Shown piece by piece: positions 25,165-33,935 of a DNA stretch of 64,000 bases. The stretch lies in assembly GCA_965215825.1 (NCBI GenBank), contig CBDCEM010000003.1, forward strand, positions 3,968,001 through 4,032,000. Reading direction: 5' to 3'. Position 1 is the stretch's first letter, and every line of letters begins with the position of its first letter. The position numbers were made by a program, and so were the translations under genes. The notes beneath the pieces were generated by a model that saw only the letters and a list, made by a program, of their open reading frames with translations, ran no database searches and had not been told where the DNA came from. The DNA is from JAWPMT01 sp965215825. Lineage in GTDB: Bacteria > Bacteroidota > Bacteroidia > Cytophagales > Cyclobacteriaceae.

Positions 25165-25404
25165 TTATAAGTTTTTGTGAGTCCCGTCACAAAATCCTGG
25201 ATTAGCCGTGTGTTTACACTGACACATGTAATATGTTTTGCTTTCCTCTACTTTGAAAACTTTAGGAGTAAATGCCGTTTCCTTATGAGAACCATCACAA
25301 AAAGGTTGGTTCGTGGACAATCCACAAGTACACCAGGCATAAGGTTTTCCGGCTTCAAGTTCTACAGGAATGGGTTGCTTCGCAGCAATGGTTGGTTCAG
25401 CCAT
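25165..25404 (-). CDS. Dual CDGSH iron-sulfur protein
   Basis: A 79-residue protein with two CDGSH-type motifs: CTCGLSTNQPFCDGSH and CQCKHTANPGFCDGTH. Each has the three cysteines and one histidine that hold a [2Fe-2S] cluster in the mitoNEET family. There is no signal or membrane segment, so it is cytoplasmic. Tandem-motif forms are known in bacteria; electron transfer or cluster storage is assumed. It is a single gene, transcribed opposite to the binding protein and the same way as the sugar operon beyond. Confidence 0.93.
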   Translation of the reverse strand: MAEPTIAAKQPIPVELEAGKPYAWCTCGLSTNQPFCDGSHKETAFTPKVFKVEESKTYYMCQCKHTANPGFCDGTHKNL

Positions 25405-25553
25405 GTTATTTGGTTTTTATGTATGTACATGTAAAAGCATGAAAGCAGGGAGGAAGTTCAGTTGCTATTCAATTTAGAATGGTTCTAAACGAGTCATATC
25501 AACAGTGTAGGCCTGTTCTTTGACAAAAATTCTTAGATGAAGGTTTTCAGTGG

Positions 25554-26486
25554 TCAGATGGAATCTATCTCTCTTGGCACATATTGCCTTAGGTAATCAT
25601 GGCTTTGGACCAGAGACCGCTTCCTCATTTCCAATGAGCCTTCAAAAGCACGATCTTCTACTTCTACACAGACAGGGCCATCGTAACCCGAATCGGTCAG
25701 GTAAGAAAAGAACTGCCCCCAGTTTACATCACCCATTCCCGGTATTTTAGGGGTATGGTATTCGGAGGGGTTGGCCATAATGCCTACTTGCTTCAACCGA
25801 TCCCAGTCCATTCGTACATCTTTGGCATGAACATGGGAAAAGCGTGGAGCAAATTCACGAATTGCGGATAAGTAATCCATCTGCTGCCAGATAAAATGAG
25901 AAGGATCGAAATTCAATCCAAAGTATGCACTTGGAATGTCCTCATACATCTTGCGGAAGATGGTGGGTGTGGTTTTGAGGTTCTTGCCACCCGGATACTC
26001 ATCATCGGTAAACCACATCGGACAATTTTCGATTCCGATCTGAACACCTTTTTGTTCGGCCTGTTTGATCAATGGTCTCCAGGTTTCAAGGAATGTAGGC
26101 CAGTTTTCTGTCACTGATTTGGTCCAATCTCTTCCGACGAAAGTGGTAATTTGATTGATACCTAGCAAAACGCTCGCATCCATCAATTTCTCAATGTGAC
26201 TAATGGCCACCTGACGCTCTTCTTTTACTGGACTTAGTGGATTTGGGTAATACCCCAGGGAGCTAATACTCACACCATATTTCTGCATAAGCGCCTGAAC
26301 ATGAGATGCCTCTATCTCTCCAAAGCCGGAAACATCCAGATGTGTTATACCTGCATAACGTCGTTCGGCTTTTCCTGGAGGCCAGCACATGACCTCAATA
26401 CAATCATAACCGATATCCGCTGCTAGTTGCAATGTTTCCTCCAATGAAAGCTCAGGAACAATTGCTGTTACAAAACCCAATTTCAT
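25554..26486 (-). CDS. Sugar phosphate isomerase/epimerase-like TIM-barrel protein
   Basis: A 310-residue protein of the xylose-isomerase-like TIM-barrel (AP endonuclease 2) superfamily. Metal-site regions are visible: YDCIEVMCWPPG, IGIENCPMW, LNFDPSHFIWQQ, SHVHAKDVRMDW and GPVCVEVEDRAFEG. It has no signal peptide. It is third in a minus-strand unit after a GMC oxidoreductase and a gluconate-dehydrogenase subunit 3 protein. In such clusters the barrel enzyme is thought to work on oxidised (3-keto) sugars or inositols. The substrate is inferred from context only. Confidence 0.85.
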   Translation of the reverse strand: MKLGFVTAIVPELSLEETLQLAADIGYDCIEVMCWPPGKAERRYAGITHLDVSGFGEIEASHVQALMQKYGVSISSLGYYPNPLSPVKEERQVAISHIEKLMDASVLLGINQITTFVGRDWTKSVTENWPTFLETWRPLIKQAEQKGVQIGIENCPMWFTDDEYPGGKNLKTTPTIFRKMYEDIPSAYFGLNFDPSHFIWQQMDYLSAIREFAPRFSHVHAKDVRMDWDRLKQVGIMANPSEYHTPKIPGMGDVNWGQFFSYLTDSGYDGPVCVEVEDRAFEGSLEMRKRSLVQSHDYLRQYVPREIDSI

Positions 26487-26519
26487 GATCTATGTTTTAA
26501 GTGATCTATCTGATTGAAG

Positions 26520-27221
26520 CTAAGTCAACAAGTTTCCCTCATCATCCCATTTCGCGATCTCATTTCTCTTCGTTTGATCAACACATTTTGCCAGCCACGT
26601 CTCATCGTAAGCAAGGCCCAGGTCATCTAGTACATCTTGTGGAACACCATCCCAAATCTGAGTTGTATTTCCTTTGTACCCCAGGTCATCAATTCCTTCT
26701 TTTGTCGTGAAATACCCCGTCAAAGTCAGGTTTCTAACCAAAGAAAAGAACCTGATGCCAGGTTGTAATTCCGGGTCTTTTCTATCAGGAAAAGCAATTT
26801 CATCACAAAGTGCTTTTTGCTCTTCCTCACTACAGGCCTTGAATACTTTCTGGAATAATCTATTGCTTCGGTTGTCCAGCCACATCAATCCACCCCGAAT
26901 AGGCAGTTGGTGGGACGGCAAATCCTTCACAATAAATTCCATAAAATCCGGAACACCTACGTCAGTGGCCGATGGAAACTGTGCATTGGAGGGTAGAATG
27001 ATATCACAAAGAACAGCCAGTGTTTCCAACTCCTGTGTTTCAAAAAACACTTCCTGCATCAATTTTTCATCGCGCAATTTTTCTTCTTTGGTCCTGCCAT
27101 AACCTTGAGTAGTTGCAGGCTGTTGAATTGCTTCTTGCACTTCAGGTCCGCACCCCTGAATTAATATTCCACCAGCCAGGGAACCAACAAACATTGACTT
27201 TAAACTTTCTCTTCTTTCCAT
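26520..27221 (-). CDS. Gluconate 2-dehydrogenase subunit 3 family protein
   Basis: A 233-residue small subunit for a GMC-type dehydrogenase. The N-terminus MERRESLKSMFVGSLAGG has a twin-arginine-like RRESLK motif followed by a hydrophobic stretch, then GCG, so Tat export or lipid anchoring is likely. The core matches the subunit-3 family (LAVLCDIILPSNAQFPSATD, VPDFMEFIVKD, RNLTLTGYFTTKEGIDDLGY). It lies 3 bp after the GMC gene and almost certainly forms a complex with its product, helping export it in the folded, FAD-loaded state. Confidence 0.88.
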   Translation of the reverse strand: MERRESLKSMFVGSLAGGILIQGCGPEVQEAIQQPATTQGYGRTKEEKLRDEKLMQEVFFETQELETLAVLCDIILPSNAQFPSATDVGVPDFMEFIVKDLPSHQLPIRGGLMWLDNRSNRLFQKVFKACSEEEQKALCDEIAFPDRKDPELQPGIRFFSLVRNLTLTGYFTTKEGIDDLGYKGNTTQIWDGVPQDVLDDLGLAYDETWLAKCVDQTKRNEIAKWDDEGNLLT

Positions 27222-27224
27222 GGC

Positions 27225-28943
27225 TTAAAGGTTTTGCTTTTTCATTTCTTCAATAATGTAATCAGACGCTCTCCAGGCCAAGGCCATAATCGTCCAGGTA
27301 GGGTTTTTATCAGCCTGAGACACGAAGGGACCACCATCCACGACAAATACATTTTTACAATCATGTAATTGATTGAAGGAATTAGTCACCGACCTTTTCG
27401 TGTCATTGCCCATACGGGTCGTCCCTACTTCATGTATGATCCGTCCAGGATTGAGCAATCCATAATCCTCATCCTCTCCAGGCTTATCACCTAATACAGT
27501 GGCCCCCATGGCATCAAATACTTCTTCAAACGTCTCGTGCATGTGTTTGGCCTGAAGGCGCTCGTGTTCTGACCATGTATAATTGAAACGAAGTACAGGA
27601 ATTCCCCATTCGTCTACTTGATTGGGATCTATTTCACAATAATTGTCTTCTCTGGCGATACACTCACCTCTCCCTGAAACTCCCATGACCGATCCGTAAA
27701 ATCGTTTGACGTCACCCCTAAGCTGATCGCCATACCCCCCAACTTCCTCACCCACGTACTTTGCGAGTGAATTAGGATTGAAACCGAAACCATAAGAGGG
27801 CATACCCATTCCTCCCCACACCTCAATATGGTATCCACGAGGGAAATCCAATTTCGCGTCATTAAGCCACCAGGGTGTGTAGACATGCATACCTCCTACC
27901 CCATCCTCGTCATAAATCTTTCGATTCATGAGTTCTGGCACAAAAGCCGCTCGGCTGGCGCCGGTCGAGTCATGCAAAAATTTACCCACTACGTTACTGC
28001 TATTACCAAGACCATTTTCATGAATCTTACTCTTGGAATTCAACAGTATCCGTGCCGAGCTACAAGCAGAGGCGGCAAGGATGACAACACGTCCATTGAT
28101 TTGATACTCCTGGCGATCTTCCTTGTTGATATAAGAAACGCCCGTAGCTTTCCCGGATTCGTCAGTTAAGACTTCTCTCACCATGGCATCCACGTACAGG
28201 TCAATCTGACCTCCGGATTTTTGGGCAGGAAATATCAGACAAGATCCGGAAGAGAAATCAGCGTAAACTGCACACCCCCTACTACACTGTCCACAATAGA
28301 AACAGCTACCTCGCTGATCATTGATCCGTTGCGTGAGGATAGATAGCCGTGAAGGTATGGTTGGAATGTTAACCTTCTTGGTCGCATTTATATAAAAAAG
28401 TTCATGCAATCGAGGTTTCGGAGGCGGCAGGAAAAATCCATCGGGTTCATTAGGAATATTTTCTTTCGAACCGAACACACCAATCAGTTTATCGACCTTA
28501 TCATAATAAGGCTTGACGTCTTCGTAACTGATTGGCCAGTTATCACCAAGACCATCAACATTTTTTCTCTTGAAGTCGAGGGGGCCAAACCTCAGGGAAA
28601 TCCTTCCCCAATGATTGGTACGTCCTCCCAGCATTCGGGATCGAAACCAATCGAATTCGGTGCCAGGGACTTTGGTATACGGTTCACCCTCAATATCCCA
28701 GCCACCATAAGCACTGTCGAAATCACCAAACGGACGAACAGTACTAGCTCCTCGTCTCGGAGATTCCCACGGCCAGCGAAGTTGGGTGCGTTGTTCGGCA
28801 TCCGCCGGGTCAAAGTAAGGGCCGGCTTCCACTACAGCGACCTTCAGTCCGGCTTTGGCCAGCACGTTGGTGGCCATACCTCCGCCCGCACCGGAACCCA
28901 CAATGACAACATCATATTCTTTTGGGTTTTTCTTGATTTGCAT
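27225..28943 (-). CDS. GMC-family FAD oxidoreductase (sugar dehydrogenase large subunit)
   Basis: A 572-residue flavoprotein. The FAD-binding Rossmann motif is VIVGSGAGGGMATNVLAKAG at residues 13-32. LGGRTNHWGRISLR is the GMC signature. A cysteine cluster (CFYCGQCSRGC) follows near residue 225, and the C-terminal part has HEVGTTRMG and the active-site-proximal VVDGGPFVSQADKNPTWTIM. It has no signal of its own, consistent with hitch-hiker export by the Tat-type small subunit encoded next. These two-subunit enzymes oxidise sugar hydroxyls, for example to 3-keto sugars. It heads a three-gene operon. Confidence 0.92.
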   Translation of the reverse strand: MQIKKNPKEYDVVIVGSGAGGGMATNVLAKAGLKVAVVEAGPYFDPADAEQRTQLRWPWESPRRGASTVRPFGDFDSAYGGWDIEGEPYTKVPGTEFDWFRSRMLGGRTNHWGRISLRFGPLDFKRKNVDGLGDNWPISYEDVKPYYDKVDKLIGVFGSKENIPNEPDGFFLPPPKPRLHELFYINATKKVNIPTIPSRLSILTQRINDQRGSCFYCGQCSRGCAVYADFSSGSCLIFPAQKSGGQIDLYVDAMVREVLTDESGKATGVSYINKEDRQEYQINGRVVILAASACSSARILLNSKSKIHENGLGNSSNVVGKFLHDSTGASRAAFVPELMNRKIYDEDGVGGMHVYTPWWLNDAKLDFPRGYHIEVWGGMGMPSYGFGFNPNSLAKYVGEEVGGYGDQLRGDVKRFYGSVMGVSGRGECIAREDNYCEIDPNQVDEWGIPVLRFNYTWSEHERLQAKHMHETFEEVFDAMGATVLGDKPGEDEDYGLLNPGRIIHEVGTTRMGNDTKRSVTNSFNQLHDCKNVFVVDGGPFVSQADKNPTWTIMALAWRASDYIIEEMKKQNL

Positions 28944-28985
28944 CCTCCCAATTTAGGAAAAATGCTACAATCACGTGAAAATTTA

Positions 28986-29432
28986 TCAAGGTAGTTTTGG
29001 TAAGAATCGTCCCGATTTAGTCATGTAGTTCGTGTAGGTCTCAAACTTACGCATCAGCAATCGCTCCTCATGTCTGGCTTTAAAATGAAATAAGATGAAT
29101 AATGCGATAGTAACCAATACTCTCCACACAGATCCTGTCAGCAGCGTGTATGCAAGTGCCACGAATAAAATCCCCGTATAAATGGGGTGTCGCATCCAGC
29201 GAAATACGCCATTATTAATCAATTGGGCAGATTTTTTAGGAGATGGAAAAGGTGAAATTGAATGTCGAAGTTGCCAAATGGCCATTGCGGCAATAGAGCT
29301 ACCAACAATAAACAGCGCAACTCCCAATACTTCACGTTTAGCAAAATGACCAAAATTGAAGGGTACAATCAATAGTAACATTAAAATAAACTGAATGGTG
29401 ACATACAATCGATCTTTCCAATAATTGGTCAT
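28986..29432 (-). CDS. Isoprenylcysteine carboxyl methyltransferase-like membrane protein
   Basis: A 148-residue integral membrane protein with about four helices. The C-terminal half has the ICMT/PEMT pattern: RHPIYTGILFVALAYTLLTG, then KARHEERLLMRKFETY and a basic end (GRFLPKL). Family members methylate lipids or prenyl-like substrates with S-adenosylmethionine. The bacterial substrate is unknown. It lies 43 bp upstream of the GMC operon in the same direction and could be part of it. Confidence 0.82.
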   Translation of the reverse strand: MTNYWKDRLYVTIQFILMLLLIVPFNFGHFAKREVLGVALFIVGSSIAAMAIWQLRHSISPFPSPKKSAQLINNGVFRWMRHPIYTGILFVALAYTLLTGSVWRVLVTIALFILFHFKARHEERLLMRKFETYTNYMTKSGRFLPKLP

Positions 29433-29588
29433 GGTTCAACAAATGTGATTCTAAATCCTTAATGTAAATACTTATAGGCACATTGGTCAATACTCAGACA
29501 ACTGAATTTCATTTACAGGAATTGATAATATAATTTGCATTATGAAATAATGAATTACCGCAACTTCTGACTGAATTAAATTCATGTT

Positions 29589-29831
29589 ATGAACACGTTT
29601 GAAGATTCTTCTCATTTATACCCTTTTGATGATTCTCATCAGCGACTTCAACAATCTCAACAAAATGAAGCTCTCACAAGGAAACTGCAGGTTCTTGCTC
29701 TGGAGGAAAATCCGAAAGTTCGCAGGCGTCTTACTCACGAAATCACTCTGGACATCTCTCAAATGATACTGGAAAACAAAGAAATGAAAAAAGAGTTAAT
29801 TGCATTTGTCACAAGGTTGAAAGGGTCCTAA
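29589..29831 (+). CDS. Small hypothetical protein
   Basis: An 80-residue, glutamine- and charge-rich protein without cysteine, signal or membrane segment. The second half (RRRLTHEITLDISQMILENK) looks like an amphipathic helix or short coiled coil. It stands alone between divergent and convergent neighbours, and the region before it contains tataatttg, which resembles the Bacteroidota -7 element. I recognise no family. Coding is supported by the frame, start and codon use, but not by homology that I can name. Confidence 0.55.
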   Translation: MNTFEDSSHLYPFDDSHQRLQQSQQNEALTRKLQVLALEENPKVRRRLTHEITLDISQMILENKEMKKELIAFVTRLKGS

Positions 29832-29882
29832 TAATCATCAGGTAATTTTTAAGAATCAGTTCAAATTACACGACCAACTCAA

Positions 29883-29912
29883 CAAAAAAAGGTCTACCAA
29901 ACGGCAGACCTC
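29883..29912 (-). terminator. Rho-independent terminator
   Basis: On the minus strand, agaggtct-gccgtttggt-agacct forms a stem of 6-7 bp with a 10-base loop, followed at once by a run of seven T. It sits 27 bp after the stop of the minus-strand gene ending at 29939. Confidence 0.85.
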
Positions 29913-29938
29913 TTAAAATTCTTTAGAAATGGGTTTCC

Positions 29939-30427
29939 TTAGTTGGAAGAAGCAAATTCAGCATACCCTTCTAATTCGGTCGCTTCGAAAATGGCTGAAA
30001 TGGCTTTTATACCTTTCGCATTGTTTAATGCCTCCTCAAACTTGATCGTATCCTGATATCGCACGCAAAGGGCAATATCCAATACTTTCTTGAGTTGCTC
30101 TTTAGCCACCCTTTCATCAATACTTCCCTTTTTTACACCTTTCTTATAGTAAGCGTTCAACTTCTTTACTGAATTGTAAATCGCTAACTTCTCAATACTC
30201 AACGCCGGAGCAGGGTTAAGAGGTGTAGCCTCATCCCGGTAGGTATATGCCTGGGAAAATAGTAACATTCGTTCTGAAAACGACTTTCCAAACGTATGCC
30301 TCCTCAGATCACCTTCGAAAATCTCACTGGTATCCAGCTTCTCTTCTTGATAATCAAACGTAAAATCTTGCCCTAGTATACTGACCGTTGGGGCAACGAA
30401 TAACAAAAACACAAAGACCTTTTTCAT
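29939..30427 (-). CDS. Exported hypothetical protein
   Basis: A 162-residue protein. ATG 30427 (MKKVFVFLLFVAPTVSILGQ) gives a clean signal peptide; three codons upstream in frame are not needed. The mature part is helical and lysine/glutamate-rich (SIEKLAIYNSVKKLNAYYKK, VAKEQLKKVLDIALCVRY). I recognise no domain. A strong terminator follows it. It is divergent from the ECF sigma gene across a 400-bp AT-rich gap, so it might be in the same regulon, but this is only position. Confidence 0.65.
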   Translation of the reverse strand: MKKVFVFLLFVAPTVSILGQDFTFDYQEEKLDTSEIFEGDLRRHTFGKSFSERMLLFSQAYTYRDEATPLNPAPALSIEKLAIYNSVKKLNAYYKKGVKKGSIDERVAKEQLKKVLDIALCVRYQDTIKFEEALNNAKGIKAISAIFEATELEGYAEFASSN

Positions 30428-30824
30428 TAGTAGCATTATTCTCTTCTGTAGTATCTCTCATTTGCAAATTTAAATTCCAATGACAATAATTCAAGCAAAA
30501 TGCCATTTTGTTGCCGACAAATAAAATACCAAACCGATTATTCAAAATTTCATTCTATCATTCTTTAAATCTGTAATAGAAAAAACTGGATAACACGAGT
30601 TCATATCGTTTTTCTTATGATCTTTTTTACACCTGAAGGAGGATTTTTCCATATATCCTTCTTAGAAACAGAAATACCTTATCAATTATTATAGGAGAGC
30701 TTTCTTCCTTTACAAAAAGGTAATTCGGCATGATCAAGCCCAATAATTCCATATCATCACATAAAATCCATTTTTTTTCAAACCTTTTTGTAACTTCCTG
30801 TAGGTAGCAGCGTCATCCTTCCGA
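30428..30824. other. AT-rich divergent intergenic region, 397 bp
   Basis: It separates the exported hypothetical protein from the ECF sigma gene and must hold promoters for both. It is rich in T and A tracts. An imperfect inverted pair gaagga/tccttc occurs around 30643-30670. The probable sigma-gene promoter is listed separately. No gene seen. Confidence 0.5.
30790..30814 (+). promoter_or_regulatory. Candidate ECF-type (autoregulated) promoter
   Basis: GTAAC at 30790-30794 and CGTC at 30811-30814 are 16 bp apart, the classic layout of ECF sigma promoters (AAC at -35, CGTC at -10). Transcription would start about 5 bases before the sigma factor ATG at 30825, giving an almost leaderless mRNA. 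Confidence 0.5.
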
Positions 30825-31328
30825 ATGTCAGTCAAATTATTCAATAGCGTGATCCTCAATTTCAACGATAGCTTTTATCGATTCGCTCTTTCTATTCTGA
30901 AAGATTCCGAATCGGCAAAAGACGCGGTACAGGAATGCCTGGCGAAGATCTGGGACAAGCGACAGTCCCTGGATTCACTGGACAATCCTCGAGCCTGGGC
31001 GATGAGAATTGTACGTAATCATTGCCTGGACATCATTCGGAGCCATCGGCCTCTGATTGATATAGCTGACAAACCTTCTATTGCCGGGGGAGATACCCCT
31101 GACTTTGATTTGCTTTATCAGGATCAACAACGATGGTTTGAAGAAACCGTCGAGATGTTGCCAGTAAAGCAGCGGGAGATCTTTCAACTAAGAGAAGTAG
31201 AAGAAATGAGCTACCAGGAAATTGCCGATGTACTAGGGTTGAACATGAGTGAGGTGAAGGTCTCGCTACATCGAGCCCGAGCCAAAGTAAGATCAACATT
31301 AGAAAAAGTGGAAGCTTATGGAACGTGA
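30825..31328 (+). CDS. ECF-type RNA polymerase sigma factor
   Basis: A 167-residue group 4 sigma factor with only regions 2 and 4. Region 2 is seen in YRFALSILKDSESAKDAVQE, CLAKIWDKR and NPRAWAMRIVRNHCLDIIRS. Region 4 is LPVKQREIFQLREVEEMSYQ, EIADVLGLNMSEVKVSLHRA. The next gene, a membrane-anchored anti-sigma-like protein, overlaps its stop by 11 bp, so they are made together and the partner probably holds this sigma at the membrane. A GTAAC-CGTC promoter directly upstream suggests self-activation. Likely targets are its own operon with the two DUF4252 genes. Confidence 0.93.
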   Translation: MSVKLFNSVILNFNDSFYRFALSILKDSESAKDAVQECLAKIWDKRQSLDSLDNPRAWAMRIVRNHCLDIIRSHRPLIDIADKPSIAGGDTPDFDLLYQDQQRWFEETVEMLPVKQREIFQLREVEEMSYQEIADVLGLNMSEVKVSLHRARAKVRSTLEKVEAYGT

Positions 31329-31734
31329 ATTGGAAGAGCTGCTTGACAAGTACTGGAAAGGCGAAACCACAGTAGATGAAGAACGTCGGGTAAAAGCACA
31401 TTTTGCTAAAGCCAAAGACATTTCTCCTACAGGTCAATACTTCAAAAGCATTCATCAACAGCAGCAGGTAAAATCTGAGGTTTCCTGGAAAAAGAAAAGT
31501 AACTACACGCGCTTTTCTGCAGCAGCCACTATTGTTATCGGACTATTAGTAGCTTTTCTAACCTTGGAAAACAATCGTAAGAATACCCAGTTTGTGGTAG
31601 AAGACCCGCGGGAAGCTTATGAGATTACCCGAAATGCCCTAATGATGATCTCCGGAGGATTAAACGAAGGAAAACAGTATTCCGAAGAATTAAAGAAAAT
31701 TAATAAACCCAAAACGAAAGACGAGGATAGTTAA
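31318..31734 (+). CDS. Anti-sigma-like single-pass membrane protein
   Basis: A 138-residue protein. The N-terminal ELEELLDKYWKGETTVDEER fits the short helical motif at the start of many Bacteroidota anti-sigma factors. One membrane helix follows (about 61-80, SAAATIVIGLLVAFLTLEN), then a short periplasmic tail of about 55 residues. It lacks a zinc-binding ZAS motif. Overlap with the sigma gene and the topology support an anti-sigma role; this is inference, since no defined family domain is visible. Confidence 0.78.
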   Translation: MERELEELLDKYWKGETTVDEERRVKAHFAKAKDISPTGQYFKSIHQQQQVKSEVSWKKKSNYTRFSAAATIVIGLLVAFLTLENNRKNTQFVVEDPREAYEITRNALMMISGGLNEGKQYSEELKKINKPKTKDEDS

Positions 31735-31798
31735 ACCCTATTGCTTAAAGTGACTTCTGACATTCATACTCAAAAAAGGAACTTTTAAGATTAAGAAA

Positions 31799-32344
31799 AT
31801 GAACAAGCAAAAAACACTAGTTAAAGCGGCCCTGATGATCATGATGACAGTTGGATTCTTTGCTGCGTCGGCTCAAGGTGAATTGATCAATCAATACATG
31901 GACGATTATGCGGGAGATGAAAACTACGTGAAAGTATCCATCAACAGCAAAATGTTCAGCCTGTTTACCGAACTGGAAGGTAACAGTGATGACGAAAAAG
32001 AATTTTTGGAGGCGGTTTCCAAACTAAAAGGATTAAAAATCCTTGCCAGCGACAGTTTGCCAAATGGCAGCAGAGCGATCTACAATAAGACTACTGCAGA
32101 TGTAGATAAAGCCGGCTATGAAGAGTTGATGACAGTAAAAGATGCCGAAGAAGACATCAAATTCAGCATCAAAGAAAAGAAAGGCATTATTGAAGAACTG
32201 ATCATGGTAGTTGGAGGTAATAAGAATTTCGTATTCCTGAGTCTCTATGGAGAAATCGATCTAAAAACCGTTTCGAAACTGGCTACTTCCATGAATGTGG
32301 ATAGTTTGAGAGGATTGAAAAACCTGGATAACGGAAACGATTAA
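31799..32344 (+). CDS. DUF4252 domain exported protein (copy 1)
   Basis: A 181-residue exported protein with a signal peptide ending AASAQG. The body has the DUF4252 pattern: NYVKVSINSKMFSLFTELEG, LKGLKILASDS, YEELMTVKDAEEDIKFSIKE, NKNFVFLSLYGEIDLKTVSKL. DUF4252 genes in this phylum commonly accompany an ECF sigma factor and an anti-sigma protein, as here, and are thought to be part of the response they control. Function unknown. A strong terminator lies 55 bp after the stop, so much of the transcription probably ends here. Confidence 0.85.
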   Translation: MNKQKTLVKAALMIMMTVGFFAASAQGELINQYMDDYAGDENYVKVSINSKMFSLFTELEGNSDDEKEFLEAVSKLKGLKILASDSLPNGSRAIYNKTTADVDKAGYEELMTVKDAEEDIKFSIKEKKGIIEELIMVVGGNKNFVFLSLYGEIDLKTVSKLATSMNVDSLRGLKNLDNGND

Positions 32345-32399
32345 TAAAGCAATAGTAGGAGCGTATGGGTAGCTACCAACGCTCAATTTAGAGGTAGGA

Positions 32400-32437
32400 A
32401 CTGCTGGAGAGGACTCTTCTCCAGTAGTTTCTTTTTG
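32400..32437 (+). terminator. Rho-independent terminator or attenuator
   Basis: An 11-bp stem with one G-T pair (actgctggaga / tctccagtagt), a 7-base loop, then ttctttttg. It lies between the two DUF4252 genes, so it would limit expression of the second and of the ABC exporter. Confidence 0.85.
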
Positions 32438-32503
32438 TCGTGAGTGGCTTATCTTGGTCAGATATGTATAAAAGAGCTCATGAGTGGTCATAAAAAACTC
32501 AAA

Positions 32504-33007
32504 ATGAAAAAACACAACCTACTCATCGCGCTAGCGATGTTGTGGTTTTCTGCAATACAAGCGCAAGAAGGCCCATTAAAAGCGTATGCAGAGGACATCA
32601 GCAGTCGCAAATTTTGTTTCTACCCAAGTACCTTACGAATGATCAATTTGTCCAATGACGAGCATTTTGATGAATTGGTGAGCGGGATACACAAATTATT
32701 AATTTATCAGATCCCACAAACTTCAGACAACATAGACAGCTATACTCAGATGCTGAATTCCTATCGGGATCGCGAGTTCGAAGAATACGCAAGAATGGAA
32801 GGCGCAGGTAATCGTTTTTTACTCATGGGTAAGGAAGGGTTCAGTAGGGAGGAATATGTAGGTGTCGCAGGAGCCGAAGACATGTTATTGGTATTTTACC
32901 TTACCGGTGACATTGCTTGGGAAAATATCCCATCCATCATGCGGCAATTACAGTCGGACAACATGCTTAATTTCTTAGACTTTAAACGACCTGAATTCGA
33001 TGACTAG
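32504..33007 (+). CDS. DUF4252-like exported protein (copy 2)
   Basis: A 167-residue exported protein. ATG 32504 (MKKHNLLIALAMLWFSAIQAQ) starts a clear signal peptide; 20 codons upstream are in frame but would bury it. It is related to the preceding DUF4252 protein but diverged (SRKFCFYPSTLRMINLSND, NRFLLMGKEGFSREEYVGVA, DMLLVFYLTGDIAWENIPSI). Its stop overlaps the ABC ATPase start by 8 bp, so it is translated together with the exporter. The terminator upstream separates it from copy 1. Confidence 0.78.
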   Translation: MKKHNLLIALAMLWFSAIQAQEGPLKAYAEDISSRKFCFYPSTLRMINLSNDEHFDELVSGIHKLLIYQIPQTSDNIDSYTQMLNSYRDREFEEYARMEGAGNRFLLMGKEGFSREEYVGVAGAEDMLLVFYLTGDIAWENIPSIMRQLQSDNMLNFLDFKRPEFDD

Positions 33008-33935
33008 TAGTTCGACAAAATTGAAAACGAGCATCCTGCAAATAAATAAGCTCAGTAAAAACTTCGGCCGGATACAAGCAGTCAACGAGCTTGAGTTAAA
33101 CGTAAAAAAAGGCCAGGTATATGGTATTCTTGGCCCAAATGGAAGTGGGAAAACTACAACGCTGGGAATGATCCTGGATGTAGTAGCTCCCACATCAGGA
33201 ACTTTCGCATGGTTTGAAGGCAAACCGCCGGAGGAAAGCAGAAAACTCATTGGCTCTATTCTGGAAACTCCTTGCTTTTACCCCTACCTGACCGCAGTTC
33301 AAAATCTGAGAATTGTTGCCAAAATCAAAGGTTGCGGGTACGGGAGAATAGAAAAAGTTCTCGAGCAGGTTAATCTCGATGAGAGAAAGGATGATAAGTT
33401 TAAGAGTTACAGCCTTGGAATGAAACAACGACTTTCCATTGCAGCTGCTCTTTTGTCTGACCCTCCTGTATTGATCTTTGATGAGCCGACAAATGGACTT
33501 GATCCTCAAGGTATTGCAGAGATCAGGGAACTGATCGCTGATGTTGCTGCCCAAGGGAAAACAATCATCATGGCTAGTCATCTATTGGATGAAGTTCAAA
33601 AGGTCTGTACTGACTTTTGCGTATTGAAGAAGGGCGTAAAACTTCATGAAGGTCCGGTTCACGAGATCCTGGGAGAAACCAATCAAGTGGAAATTGCTTC
33701 ATCTGACCTGGATAAACTAACTACAATAGTTGAATCCTATTCAGGAGCAGAGGCTATTGAATCCATAAACGGTTCGGAGTTGAAAGTGACCCTACGTCCA
33801 GACTTCAAATCCTCTGACCTCAATCAGTATTGCTTCGAAAAGCAACACACGTTGACTAAGGTCAATCCCCTGAAAAACTCTTTAGAACAGGAGTTTCTGA
33901 AAATTCTTGACGAATCCGAAAACGACGCACAATGA
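33000..33935 (+). CDS. ABC transporter ATP-binding protein
   Basis: A 311-residue ABC ATPase of the drug/lipid exporter type. Walker A is LGPNGSGKTTTL, the signature motif reads SYSLGMKQRLSIAAALL, Walker B is VLIFDEPTNGLDPQG, and the H-loop is in IIMASHLLDEV. The C-terminal 80 residues are the variable domain of this subfamily. Its permease gene overlaps by 4 bp, and the N-terminus overlaps the DUF4252 copy 2 stop. The cargo is unknown; many Bacteroidota pairs like this are annotated as bacitracin-type or multidrug exporters without proof. Confidence 0.92.
   Translation: MTSSSTKLKTSILQINKLSKNFGRIQAVNELELNVKKGQVYGILGPNGSGKTTTLGMILDVVAPTSGTFAWFEGKPPEESRKLIGSILETPCFYPYLTAVQNLRIVAKIKGCGYGRIEKVLEQVNLDERKDDKFKSYSLGMKQRLSIAAALLSDPPVLIFDEPTNGLDPQGIAEIRELIADVAAQGKTIIMASHLLDEVQKVCTDFCVLKKGVKLHEGPVHEILGETNQVEIASSDLDKLTTIVESYSGAEAIESINGSELKVTLRPDFKSSDLNQYCFEKQHTLTKVNPLKNSLEQEFLKILDESENDAQ

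Noticed and set aside
28404..28994. A 196-codon plus-strand open frame opposite the GMC gene.
   Set aside because: The minus strand encodes clear FAD-binding motifs over the same bases; the plus translation has no fold signature.
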